This document shows, piece after piece, positions 1 to 9,444 of a DNA stretch of 51,113 bases; position 1 is the stretch's first letter; every line of letters begins with the position of its first letter. Made by a program: the position numbers and the translations under genes. A model generated the notes under the pieces. The model saw only the letters and a program-made list of their open reading frames with translations, did no database searches and was not told where the DNA came from. The DNA is from JBDSGC01 sp046594105 (GTDB lineage: Bacteria > Acidobacteriota > Thermoanaerobaculia > Gp7-AA8), in the NCBI GenBank assembly GCA_046594105.1, contig JBKJQB010000038.1, positions 1-51,113 of the forward strand. Reading direction: 5' to 3'.

Positions 1-269
1 GCTTCCAAGAAACTCCCAGGTTTTATGCGGATTTGCGAGTCCCGTAGGGACGATTGAACTTAGCCCAGGACTTCAGTCCTGGGTTTGATGCCCCTGAAAA
101 GTGAGTCCCGTAGGGACGATTGAAAATGTCACAACGAAGCATCGTCAATCGTCCCTCCGGGACTCGTCTGGGGAAGCCCCTCAAGTCCCAGGACTGAAGT
201 CCTGGGCTAAGTTCAATCGTCCCTACGGGACTCGCAAATCCGCATAAAACCTTTGAGTTTCTTGGAAGC
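1..269. repeat. Large nested inverted repeat at the window start
   Basis: Bases 1-83 are almost perfectly complementary to 187-269, with a small mismatch near 16-20. Inside are a second arm pair (103-124 with 145-165) and two copies of a smaller dyad (64-83 and 187-206). The unit GTCCCGTAGGGACGATTGA occurs four times, two per orientation, one copy with a base change. The block has no coding content. It resembles REP/BIME-type palindromes, but no REP-associated transposase is in the window. Confidence 0.85.
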
Positions 270-314
270 TGGGAAGCAGCGCGATGAGCCGATGAGTGGG
301 CGATGAACGTGCGC

Positions 315-612
315 TTCGTGGTTCTGAGCGAAGCGAAAGTAGCGCCGGCATCCTTGCCGGCCGTGGCGTCGGCTTCCAGCCGGCGCTCACTGGGCGAGCT
401 TCCGCGGGCAGGATGCCCGCGGCACGGCCGGCAGGGATGCCGGCGCTACGAAAGGCACCCAGTTCACCAGCATCGCGCCTTCTAATGAACCGTCCCCGGC
501 GGCGCTCGGAAGACCAGCTACCTTCGGCGCTCCATTCGCTTCGCTCAGAACCGCGAAAGCACCTTTCTGGTTTCTCTTTTCTGCGTTTCTGGTTTGCCTT
601 CTGCCTTCTGAC
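315..612. repeat. Composite palindromic repeat upstream of smpB
   Basis: The outer arms 315-337 and 535-557 are inverted copies with one mismatch. Between them lies a GC-rich repeat (about 348-455) of the type CCGGCATCCTTGCCGG ... CCGGCAGGGATGCCGG. Its right half (402-455) recurs almost identically inside addA at 37861-37914. Bases 560-612 are pyrimidine-rich with TTTCTGG-type heptamers, related to those at 4949-5010. An open frame runs through the block into smpB, but the repeat content argues against it being coding. Confidence 0.8.
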
Positions 613-637
613 CTTCCCATGGCATCATCCCCGTCCC

Positions 638-1108
638 ATGACGGTGAAGGGTGACGCGAACGAGAAGTTGATCGCCTCGAACAAGAAGGCGCTGCACGAT
701 TACTTCGTCCTCCAGAAGCTGGAGGCGGGCGTGGCGCTGACCGGCACCGAGGTCAAGTCGTTGCGCGACGGGAAGGCGAACCTCAAGGACAGCTACGTCA
801 TCGTCAAGAACGACGAGGCCTTCATCCTGGGCATGCACATCTCCGCCTACACCCATGGCAACCGCGAAAACCACGATCCGGAGCGGACCCGCAAGCTTTT
901 GCTCCACCGTCGGGAGATCGACAAGCTGCACGTTCAGCTCGTGGAAAAGGGCTTGACCATCGTTCCCTTGCGCCTGTACTTCAAAGGCGGCAGGGTGAAA
1001 GCGGAGATCGCCGTGGTGCGCGGCAAGAAGCTCTTCGACAAGCGAGCCACGGAGAAGGGTCGCGAACTGGACCGCGAAGCCGCCTCGGCGATGAAAGACC
1101 GCGGTTAG
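638..1108 (+). CDS. smpB: SsrA-binding protein SmpB
   Basis: SmpB binds tmRNA and delivers it to stalled ribosomes for trans-translation. The 156-residue product matches the usual family length (about 150-160). It carries the N-terminal family signature NKKALHDYF, the GTEVKSLRDGKANLKDSY stretch, and the basic C-terminal tail (KKLFDKRATEKGRE) that enters the decoding centre. The ATG at 638 was chosen because the family begins a few residues before this signature. The frame stays open to about 296, but that part is repeat DNA. No clear Shine-Dalgarno sequence is visible. The tmRNA gene ssrA, often nearby, is not seen here. Confidence 0.95.
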   Translation: MTVKGDANEKLIASNKKALHDYFVLQKLEAGVALTGTEVKSLRDGKANLKDSYVIVKNDEAFILGMHISAYTHGNRENHDPERTRKLLLHRREIDKLHVQLVEKGLTIVPLRLYFKGGRVKAEIAVVRGKKLFDKRATEKGRELDREAASAMKDRG

Positions 1109-1220
1109 GTCGCCCGCCGCGTGAAGATTCGGTGCGCCGCCGCGCTGTGTGTCGATTCAGCCACACTCGTGCGTCTCAAGCGCCACACAATTCAAGGACT
1201 CCTGCCGCGGGCAATCCGGG

Positions 1221-1252
1221 TCAAGTTACTTGAAATAAAAGAGTTATATAAC
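1221..1252 (+). promoter_or_regulatory. AT-rich promoter/operator-like region before lpxC
   Basis: In a GC-rich setting this short AT island holds a perfect dyad TCAAGT-T-ACTTGA (1221-1233) and a perfect 10-base palindrome GTTATATAAC (1243-1252), which includes a possible -10 element TATAAC. A well-spaced -35 element is not clear. The island lies about 55 bases before the lpxC start. Its promoter role is an inference from composition and position. Confidence 0.45.
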
Positions 1253-1305
1253 AAAGGTCACGACACATCACCGTGGCATTTCCCTCGCTCTAGAGACCGG
1301 TGACC

Positions 1306-2187
1306 ATGTACGTCGAACGCAAAACGATCAACACCAACGTCAGCATCACCGGCATCGGCCTGCACTCCGGGATCTACACCCGGGTCGAGCTTCGTCCTGC
1401 GCCTGCAGGCAGCGGGATCACGTTCGTGCGCTCGGACCTCGGGGGGCTTCGGATCCCGGCAGTCCAGGCATCCACCACCGCACTTGATTACGCCACGACC
1501 GTGGGCAAGGACGACGTGTCGGTCGGAACGGTCGAGCACCTCCTCTCTTCGGTGATGGCTTGCGGGATCACCGATCTGGAAATCGACATCGACGGGCCGG
1601 AAGTCCCCATCGTCGACGGAAGCGCTCTCCCCTTCATCCATCTGATCGACGCCGCGGGCGTCCCAGGCCTGGGGACGGAGATTCCGGTGCTGAGGATCCG
1701 AGAGGTGATCGAAGTGACCGACGGGGACAAGAGCATCCGCATCGCCCCCTCCAATCGTCTGACCCTGGCTTACAAGATCGACTTCGCCCACCGCTCCATC
1801 GGCCGGCAGTCCTTCCACTTCGATTATCACCACGACAGCTTCCTAAAGAAGATTGCTCCGGCGCGGACCTTCGGTTTCATGCGCGACGTGGAGAAGCTCC
1901 GCGCTGCGGGCCTCGCGCGCGGCGGTTCCGTCGAGAACTGCATCGTGCTCGATGACGAAGGCGTGCTCAATGGCCCGCTGCGCTTCCGCGACGAGTTCGT
2001 GCGCCACAAAATCCTCGACCTGCTGGGCGACCTCGCTCTGGTGGGCCGGCCGATCGTGGGCGAGATCACCGCTCATCGCGCCGGACACGCACTCCACTCC
2101 CGTTTCGTGGAGAAGATTCTGCGGGCCGCAGAGAGGGAAGAGTCGCAAACGGATATCCCGCGGCAGCAGTTCGAAAACTTCGCCTGA
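1306..2187 (+). CDS. lpxC: UDP-3-O-acyl-N-acetylglucosamine deacetylase
   Basis: LpxC removes the acetyl group from UDP-3-O-acyl-GlcNAc, the committed step of lipid A synthesis, in the cytoplasm with catalytic zinc. Its presence implies an LPS outer membrane. The zinc ligands are visible: His78 in TVEHL, and His234 and Asp238 in HKILDLLGDL. The general-acid His is in HRAGHALH near 261. At 293 residues it is typical of the family (about 300). ATG 1306 is used; a GTG two codons upstream (1300) is an alternative. The gene stands alone between smpB and the DUF4390-ntrYX group. Confidence 0.96.
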   Translation: MYVERKTINTNVSITGIGLHSGIYTRVELRPAPAGSGITFVRSDLGGLRIPAVQASTTALDYATTVGKDDVSVGTVEHLLSSVMACGITDLEIDIDGPEVPIVDGSALPFIHLIDAAGVPGLGTEIPVLRIREVIEVTDGDKSIRIAPSNRLTLAYKIDFAHRSIGRQSFHFDYHHDSFLKKIAPARTFGFMRDVEKLRAAGLARGGSVENCIVLDDEGVLNGPLRFRDEFVRHKILDLLGDLALVGRPIVGEITAHRAGHALHSRFVEKILRAAEREESQTDIPRQQFENFA

Positions 2188-2301
2188 GCCGCACAACTGG
2201 CTCAACCTCCGCTTGCGAGGAGAGGGGCCCTCTTCTGTCACTCGGTCGACCTTCTCCAAAGAGCGGTTCCGGCTAAACTGTGGTAAAAAAGCCACACCGT
2301 G

Positions 2302-2847
2302 ATGCGGACCATTCTCAGCTTTCTTCTCATCGCGTTTGTCGCGGGCTCGGTTTCCGCCGCCGAACCGACGATCGAGCATCTCTCCGCGACGGCCTCCGGG
2401 CATGAGGTCAGCGTCCATTTCAGCCTGGCGCGCGCGTTCGAGCGCGAGCAGACCATCCAGGGTCTGCAGAGTGGCGTTCCCACCAGTCTGAGTTACGTCG
2501 TGGAGATCTTCCGCCGCCGGCCGCTGTGGATCGATGAGGGTGTGGCGCGCGCGCACATCGAGGTCATTGCCACGTTCAATTCAGTGACGCGCGAGTACCT
2601 GATGAACTACCGGCGTGACCGCAAGCTGGTGCGTTCGGAGACCTTCAGCGATCTCCCGTCGCTGCAGCGGGCCATGACCACCATCGGCGAGCCGAATCTG
2701 TTCGATATCGGTGGGCGCGCTCCCCACAAGTTGAAGGTCCGGGTCAAGGCCGATCTGATGCGCGGGTGGCTGCTGTATGTCATTCCCTGGGAAGTCTCCA
2801 CGCGCTGGCGTGAGGAGCGGGTGAGGGTCGGGGAAGCGGCGCCATGA
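2302..2847 (+). CDS. DUF4390 family secreted protein
   Basis: The 181-residue product has an N-terminal signal peptide (MRTILSFLLIAFVAGSVSAA). A beta-rich domain of the DUF4390 type follows, with a FRRRPLW segment and a late LLYVIPWEVSTRW segment. The function of this family is unknown. It is commonly encoded directly before NtrY-like kinases, and here its stop overlaps the kinase start (ATGA at 2844-2847), which implies translational coupling. It may act as a periplasmic or envelope partner of the sensor; that role is inferred from position. GTG 2299 is an alternative start one codon upstream. Confidence 0.82.
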   Translation: MRTILSFLLIAFVAGSVSAAEPTIEHLSATASGHEVSVHFSLARAFEREQTIQGLQSGVPTSLSYVVEIFRRRPLWIDEGVARAHIEVIATFNSVTREYLMNYRRDRKLVRSETFSDLPSLQRAMTTIGEPNLFDIGGRAPHKLKVRVKADLMRGWLLYVIPWEVSTRWREERVRVGEAAP

Positions 2848-4946
2848 GCGTTGGTGGGTTTCTTCGCGCCTACCGCAAGGACCCTCGTTTCATCATCACG
2901 GTTCCTCTGCTGCTGCTGGCCGCGACGAGCTTCATCTACTACGCGGTGCAGCGGGCCAAGGAACTGTCGACCGAGGCGCTGAGCAGCCAGGTGCTGCTGT
3001 TCGTGCTGGCGAACATCAACGTCCTGCTGATCTTCGGAATCCTCTTCGTATTGCTGCGCGGAATCGTCAAGCTGGTGCTGGAGCGGCAGCGGGGGATCAT
3101 CGGATCGCGATTCCGCACCAAGCTCGCGGTCGCCTGGGTGGCCACCTCTCTGATCCCGGTGCTGATCCTCTTCTTTTTCGCTACGGACCTGCTGCGGGTG
3201 TCCATCGATCGCTGGTTCAACACCCCGGTCCGCCGGATTCTGAGCAACGGCGAGGCCATCGCCCGGATGGCCGAAGACCAATCGGCGGAGATGGCTGGCG
3301 CCGCAGCGCGGGAGCTGGCCGCGACGCCCGCTGCCGATGACCCGTCGCAGGTCGATGCGATCCTGCAGCACGTCGAGGAGTTTCACCGTGTGGACATGGT
3401 CGGTGTCTACCGCGATGGGGTGCTGCTGAAAGTCGTGGCCAATCCGAGAAGTCCGATTCAGGAAGTGCCGGAGCCCCCCAGGAGATTTTTTGATGAGGTG
3501 TCCGCGCGGGGGCGAGCCGTCAAGATCGATGTCGGAGCCAGCGGAACATGGATCCGGTCGGCGGCCCGCATCGGCGAGGGTCGCTCGGCGGCGGTGGCCG
3601 GAGTCTTCATCCCTTTGACCATGAGCCGGTTGATCGACGAGTCAATCATCGCTCATAAGAATTTTCAGCAGCTCGATGCCCAGCGGCCGACGCTCAAGGC
3701 TTCCCAGACGTCGCTCTTCCTCGCGGTCACTCTGGCCATCCTGTTCGGGACGCTGTGGACCTCGATCTATGCGTCGCGACGGATCACCATCCCCATCAAG
3801 GCGCTGGCGGAAGCCACCAGCCGGCTGGCCGAGGGCGGTTATGGGCATCGGGTGGAAGTTCCGGCCACCGATGAGGTGGGAAAATTGATCGAGTCGTTCA
3901 ACATGATGTCGACGCAGCTCGACGACCAGCGCACCGCGCTGACCCAGACCAACCGCTACCTCTCCACTGTCCTCGACAGCGTTTCGGCCGGTATCCTCGC
4001 CTTCACCGACAGCCGGGAGCTGCTCAGCATCAACCGCGCTGCCCTGAGAATCCTCCAGATTGTCGAGCCTCCTGCGAACTCAACGCTCGGCGGCGTCCTG
4101 ACCGGCGATCTCACGCCGCTGCTGAACACCTTGGGCGATCTCATGGCCCGGGGCACTCCGACCCGCGAGGTCACCTTGATCCGCGGCGGCGAGATCCGCT
4201 ATCTGGAGGTCTCGGTGTCGCGCCTCGGTGGGGGCGGTGACGAAGGATGGGTCGCCGCCTTCGAGGACTCCACGCAGCTGGTGCAGGCGCAGAAGCTGGC
4301 GGCCTGGAATGAGGCGGCGCGGAGGATCGCTCACGAGATCAAGAACCCGCTCACGCCGATCCAGCTCTCCGCGGAACGGATCGCCAGGAAGTACCGTCAG
4401 GGGGACGCCGACACACCGCAGGCCATCGAGGAGGGGACGAAGACCATCGTCTCCGAGGTCAGCCAGCTCAAGCGAATGGTGGATGAGTTTTCCCGCTTCG
4501 CGCGCATGCCAGCGGTGCATCTGCGGCACGCCCGCCTTTCGGAGATTCTGGAGCAGGCCGCCAGCCTGTATCGGGACCACAAGCCGGGAGTCACGGTGCG
4601 AGTGGAGGCCGATCCCGACCTGGAGTGGTTGCTCGATCCCGAGCAGATCCGTCGCGCAGTGGGCAACCTGCTCAAGAACGCCGTCGAGGCGACCGACTGC
4701 GGAGAGGTTCGTGTCTCGGCAAAGAGGGTCGGGAATCGGGTGATCATGGACGTCGCCGATCCAGGCCGCGGCGTGGCCGACGCCGACAAGGAGAAGCTGT
4801 TCCTTCCCTACTTCTCCACAAAAGGGCGAGGCACCGGCCTGGGACTGGCCATCGTCCACCGCATCGTCAACGACCACGACGGCCGGATCTCGGTCCACGA
4901 CAATCATCCGAGGGGAACGCGGTTCGAGATCGAGCTTCCGGGATAG
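2844..4946 (+). CDS. NtrY-like membrane sensor histidine kinase
   Basis: The 700-residue kinase has N-terminal membrane helices (about 16-36, 46-72 and 86-110), an extracytoplasmic segment, and another helix near 288-310. A HAMP region (about 311-365), a PAS-like domain (about 370-480) and a HisKA domain follow. The phospho-acceptor His lies near residue 497 in ARRIAHEIKNPLTP. The ATPase domain has the N box (NLLKNAVEAT), the G1 box (DPGRGV) and the G2 box (GTGLGLAIVHRIV). The layout and the H-box wording match the NtrY class. The likely partner is the downstream NtrX-like regulator. The signal sensed cannot be told from sequence. Confidence 0.92.
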   Translation: MSVGGFLRAYRKDPRFIITVPLLLLAATSFIYYAVQRAKELSTEALSSQVLLFVLANINVLLIFGILFVLLRGIVKLVLERQRGIIGSRFRTKLAVAWVATSLIPVLILFFFATDLLRVSIDRWFNTPVRRILSNGEAIARMAEDQSAEMAGAAARELAATPAADDPSQVDAILQHVEEFHRVDMVGVYRDGVLLKVVANPRSPIQEVPEPPRRFFDEVSARGRAVKIDVGASGTWIRSAARIGEGRSAAVAGVFIPLTMSRLIDESIIAHKNFQQLDAQRPTLKASQTSLFLAVTLAILFGTLWTSIYASRRITIPIKALAEATSRLAEGGYGHRVEVPATDEVGKLIESFNMMSTQLDDQRTALTQTNRYLSTVLDSVSAGILAFTDSRELLSINRAALRILQIVEPPANSTLGGVLTGDLTPLLNTLGDLMARGTPTREVTLIRGGEIRYLEVSVSRLGGGGDEGWVAAFEDSTQLVQAQKLAAWNEAARRIAHEIKNPLTPIQLSAERIARKYRQGDADTPQAIEEGTKTIVSEVSQLKRMVDEFSRFARMPAVHLRHARLSEILEQAASLYRDHKPGVTVRVEADPDLEWLLDPEQIRRAVGNLLKNAVEATDCGEVRVSAKRVGNRVIMDVADPGRGVADADKEKLFLPYFSTKGRGTGLGLAIVHRIVNDHDGRISVHDNHPRGTRFEIELPG

Positions 4947-4948
4947 AA

Positions 4949-5178
4949 AGCAGAAAGCAGAAAGCTGAAAGCAGAAGCAGAAACCAGAAACCAGAAACCA
5001 GAAACCAATCCTCCTTCGTCATCCTGAGCGGAGCGGGGGAGCGGGCGGGAAGCGAAGGATCTGCAATCACGAAAATGCTCATCGATGACCATCGCGTTGT
5101 TGCAGATCCTTCGGCGTCTTCGCGCCTCAGGATGACGGGGCACGCAATCGCGGCGTTCCGTTCTGGTTTCTGGTTTTA
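4949..5178. repeat. Composite repeat with heptamer arms between kinase and regulator genes
   Basis: The left end (4949-5010) is a run of seven-base units, AGAAAGC then AGAAACC. The right end (about 5162-5178) carries the complement TTCTGGTTTCTGGTTTT. Between them is a second inverted pair: CATCCTGAGCGGAGC ... GAAGGATCTGCAAT near 5021-5067, and its complement TTGCAGATCCTTCGGCG ... CCTCAGGATGA near 5099-5136. No gene is present. The block separates two genes that are normally closely coupled. Confidence 0.82.
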
Positions 5179-5183
5179 AAACC

Positions 5184-6530
<1,347 letters not shown>

Positions 6531-6603
6531 ATCCGGAATGTTCGAGCCGCGGCCGGAATAGCCTCCACCAGGGTGCCGTTAGCGGCGGTTGCGTCGAACG
6601 GCC

Positions 6604-6632
6604 TTGACAGTGGTGATGCCGCTGGCTAAAGT
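6604..6632 (+). promoter_or_regulatory. Sigma-70-type promoter of tRNA-Gly
   Basis: A perfect -35 TTGACA (6604-6609) is followed after exactly 17 bases by TAAAGT (6627-6632), a 4/6 match to the -10 consensus. The tRNA begins 14 bases further on, as expected for a short leader. Confidence 0.8.
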
Positions 6633-6646
6633 CGCTCTCGTCGCAC

Positions 6647-6722
<76 letters not shown>

Positions 6723-6736
6723 AACGAACGCAATCA

Positions 6737-6765
6737 GGGGCCGCGAGCAATCGCGGCCCCTTTTT
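6737..6765 (+). terminator. Rho-independent terminator after tRNA-Gly
   Basis: A perfect 10-bp stem, GGGGCCGCGA with TCGCGGCCCC around a GCAA loop, is followed directly by five T residues. Confidence 0.95.
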
Positions 6766-6808
6766 CGTTCCACTTTGATTTGGCGCGCGCCGATCTGGAC
6801 TTCCAGGG

Positions 6809-7222
6809 TTACAGCGTCCATTTCCACGGAAATCGGGGATCGCTGCGCGGACGGAAGGCGTCGACGAAGTGCCGGAGCCGAAAGCGGCGGCCATCCCAGA
6901 AAAGGGAAACGACGTCGTAGCGGACATCGACCGGAGCGGGGATACGGCTCAGATATTCATCGACCAGAGCAATCAGCTGCAGTTGCTTCCTCCGATCCAC
7001 CGCGTCGTATCCCTCTCCCGCGCTCAGGCTCTGGCGCGTCTTGACTTCGACAAACACGAGCGTCGTTCCGCGGCGCACGATCAGGTCGATCTCCCCCCTG
7101 CGCAACCGGACGTTCCGCCCCACGATGCGGTAGCCGCGCAGCCGGAAGTGCCAGGCTGCACGACGTTCGCCCAACGCTCCCAGCTCCGCCACCGGAATCG
7201 CTCCTCTCCTTGGCCACATCAC
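6809..7222 (-). CDS. yraN: YraN/UPF0102 family nuclease-like protein
   Basis: The 137-residue protein has a restriction-endonuclease-like fold of the UPF0102 family. The acidic/basic core is visible as GEIDLIVRR ... LVFVEVKTR, and the N-terminal GERRAAWHFRLRGYRI is also characteristic. Biological function is not settled; the family is usually placed with DNA processing. A second Met follows the first. It lies downstream of mutL on the same strand, but a repeat block of about 300 bp separates them, so co-transcription is uncertain. Confidence 0.88.
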   Translation of the reverse strand: MMWPRRGAIPVAELGALGERRAAWHFRLRGYRIVGRNVRLRRGEIDLIVRRGTTLVFVEVKTRQSLSAGEGYDAVDRRKQLQLIALVDEYLSRIPAPVDVRYDVVSLFWDGRRFRLRHFVDAFRPRSDPRFPWKWTL

Positions 7223-7269
7223 CTCACCGAGGCTACCTCGGCGGAGCGCGCCGGCCGAGGAGTTCTACG

Positions 7270-7566
7270 AAGGGTGGACTGAACCTTAGACCGTCAGCCC
7301 TGAGCGAGGACATGGCGCGCTGCGCCAGTGAGTGATGGTGAGAAACGCCAGCCTCCCCCTCGAGAGTCCTTCTCCCCGCACACGGGGAGAAGGTCCGCGA
7401 AGCGGGGATGAGGGGTCCTGCTTCGTCCAGTGAGCTCCCCTCATCCGCCTTCTGCACCTTCTCCCCGTGCCCGGGGAGAAGGACTCTCGATGGAAGAGCA
7501 CGGCCTTCGACGGTTTCTTACAAGGGTGGATTGAACCTAGACCGTCATTCTGATGCGCATGGCGCG
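7270..7566. repeat. MITE-like palindromic element flanked by direct repeats
   Basis: Bases 7333-7516 form a roughly 185-bp element made of two hairpins of the type CTTCTCCCCG...CGGGGAGAAGG, joined by a CCCTCATCC/GGATGAGGGG spacer. A close copy lies in opposite orientation at 46039-46220. The element is bracketed by imperfect direct repeats of about 45 bp (7270-7319 and 7522-7566), both starting AAGGGTGGA and ending CATGGCGCG. No open frame in it looks real. It fills the gap between mutL and yraN. Confidence 0.85.
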
Positions 7567-7585
7567 GCGATGGAAGACCTTCCCG

Positions 7586-9364
7586 TCACTTCCGATGAAA
7601 GTGGCGTTCGATGTCGAGGTGCTTGATGTCGACGATGATGGGCCGGCCGTGCGGGCAGGCGTAGGGATTCGAGGAATCGAGGAGTTCGGCGACCAGCCTG
7701 GCCATCTCTTCGCCGCCGAGGGGCCGGTGCACTTTGATCGCTGCCTGGCAGGCCAGCGACGCGCAGATCCTTTCGCGGACGTGCTCGACGTGGGACGAAC
7801 GTTCTTCGATCGAAGCCTCAATCAGTTTCTTCAGGAATCCGCTGACATCGTTTCGAGGGAGCTCGGACGGCGTGGCCGAGATGGCGAAGGTGTTGCCGGA
7901 GAAGCGCTCGATGTCGAAGCCTACTTCGCGCAACTCCTGGAGATGCGATTCCAGCACGGCGCTTTCCGACGCCCCTGCCTGGTGCAGGAACGGCGTGAGA
8001 AGCTGCTGCGTTGCCGGCGCGGCATTCTGCATCCGCGCCCGGATGCGATCGTAGAGAACCCGCTCGTGGGCCACGTGCTGATCGACCATGCGCAGCCCGA
8101 TGGGGATGTCGACCACGATGTAACTGAGGCGGTACTGCCCGATGACGCGCCCCTGCAGGTCGCCGAGCTGCGGTTCGATCGACTCGACGTGCGGCGCGTC
8201 GATGGTTGCGGTCACGCCCTGCAGCGGCGGCTGGACCACGCTCTGCGTCTGGAAGAGCGGCGTGAACTGGGCAGTGAACCGGGGGCTGTCGTATCGTTGC
8301 GGGCTGAACAGCGTGGGTGCATCGGCCATCCGCATCAAAGGCGGATTGGTCATTGCGTCGAGCAGACCGCTTCCTTCCTCCGATCCGCCCAGCGCTCGCT
8401 TCACCCCCTGCTCCACTGCGACATGCACGCTTCCCGAGTCGCGGAACCGCACCTCGGTTTTGGCCGGATGCACATTCACATCGACGCCCTCCGGCGGGAG
8501 CTCGACGAAAAGCACTACCGCCGGGTGCCCGTCGAAGTCGAAGGCGTCGGCCGCGCGGTTGGCCGCATGCGAGAGTACGCGATCCTTGACCAGTCTCCCG
8601 TTGACGAAGAGGTACTGGTTTCTCCTGGTGCCGTAGCGCAGCCCCCGCGTCACGAACCCGCGGACCGTCACCGACTCGATGGTCATGTCGATCTCGGAGA
8701 GGAACGGCTCCGCGTCGTTGCCGATCAGCTGCAGGACGCGGTCGCGGAGGGTCGCTGCGGGGGAGAGATCGAGCACCGTCCGGCCGTTGTGCTCGACCCG
8801 GAACGCGCGCGAGGGATCGGGCAGCGCGTATGAGGAGACCACCGCGATGATGGAGCGGAACTCCGCGTCGGCACTCTTGAGGAACTTGCGCCGGGCCGGA
8901 ACATTCTCGAACAGCTCGCGCACGGTGATGGTGGTCCCGCGGTCGCGCGCGGCCGGCCGGACGGTGCGCTGGCCGGTGAGCGGATCGCACTCCAGCTGCA
9001 GGGCCGCTTCCTCCCGGCCGTCGAAGGTGGTCAGAGTGAATCGCGACACGCTGGCGATGGATGGCAGAGCCTCCCCCCGAAAGCCCAGGGTGCGCACCTG
9101 GGTCAGGTCCTGGAAGTCGCGGATCTTCGAGGTGGCGTGGCGCTCGATGGCCAGCAGGGCGTCTTGGTGCGACATCCCGCAGCCGTCGTCGCGCACCTCG
9201 ATCAGCTTGCGCCCCCCATTCTCCAGCACCAGATCGATGGTGGAGGCCCCGGCGTCGATGGCGTTCTCCACCAGTTCCTTGACCACCGAAGCGGGCCGTT
9301 CGACCACTTCACCGGCGGCGATCTGGTTGATCAGATCCGAGGGGAGAATCTCAATGGGGGGCAC
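7586..9364 (-). CDS. mutL: DNA mismatch repair protein MutL
   Basis: MutL couples mismatch recognition by MutS to strand incision and removal. The 592-residue protein has the N-terminal GHKL ATPase (ELVENAIDAGAS, DDGCGM, and a GFRGEALPSIASV lid) and a C-terminal dimerisation and nuclease domain. The nuclease motif, canonically DQHAxxE, reads DQHVAHERVLYD. The late metal-site motifs ACQAAIK, CPHGRP and FHR are present, so it is probably an endonuclease-type MutL. It is the second gene after an oxidoreductase on the minus strand (80-bp gap). No mutS is seen in the window. Confidence 0.96.
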   Translation of the reverse strand: MPPIEILPSDLINQIAAGEVVERPASVVKELVENAIDAGASTIDLVLENGGRKLIEVRDDGCGMSHQDALLAIERHATSKIRDFQDLTQVRTLGFRGEALPSIASVSRFTLTTFDGREEAALQLECDPLTGQRTVRPAARDRGTTITVRELFENVPARRKFLKSADAEFRSIIAVVSSYALPDPSRAFRVEHNGRTVLDLSPAATLRDRVLQLIGNDAEPFLSEIDMTIESVTVRGFVTRGLRYGTRRNQYLFVNGRLVKDRVLSHAANRAADAFDFDGHPAVVLFVELPPEGVDVNVHPAKTEVRFRDSGSVHVAVEQGVKRALGGSEEGSGLLDAMTNPPLMRMADAPTLFSPQRYDSPRFTAQFTPLFQTQSVVQPPLQGVTATIDAPHVESIEPQLGDLQGRVIGQYRLSYIVVDIPIGLRMVDQHVAHERVLYDRIRARMQNAAPATQQLLTPFLHQAGASESAVLESHLQELREVGFDIERFSGNTFAISATPSELPRNDVSGFLKKLIEASIEERSSHVEHVRERICASLACQAAIKVHRPLGGEEMARLVAELLDSSNPYACPHGRPIIVDIKHLDIERHFHRK

Positions 9365-9444
9365 CCGCTAATTATAGAGGTTGCGGTGCGCGGCATCCTG
9401 CCTGCTTCGCGCGCGCGAGGCTGCTGGCGTCCGTGAAGCCGAGG

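Noticed and set aside
1..269. CRISPR array
   Set aside because: The repeats are palindromic, occur in both orientations and have no regular spacers. No cas gene is in the window.
296..637. Longer smpB reading frame
   Set aside because: The extra 114 codons are translated palindromic repeat, and the SmpB family begins at the ATG at 638.
7553..8833. Long plus-strand open frame opposite mutL
   Set aside because: It is antisense to a clear mutL and shows no domain. It is the usual long shadow frame in GC-rich DNA.
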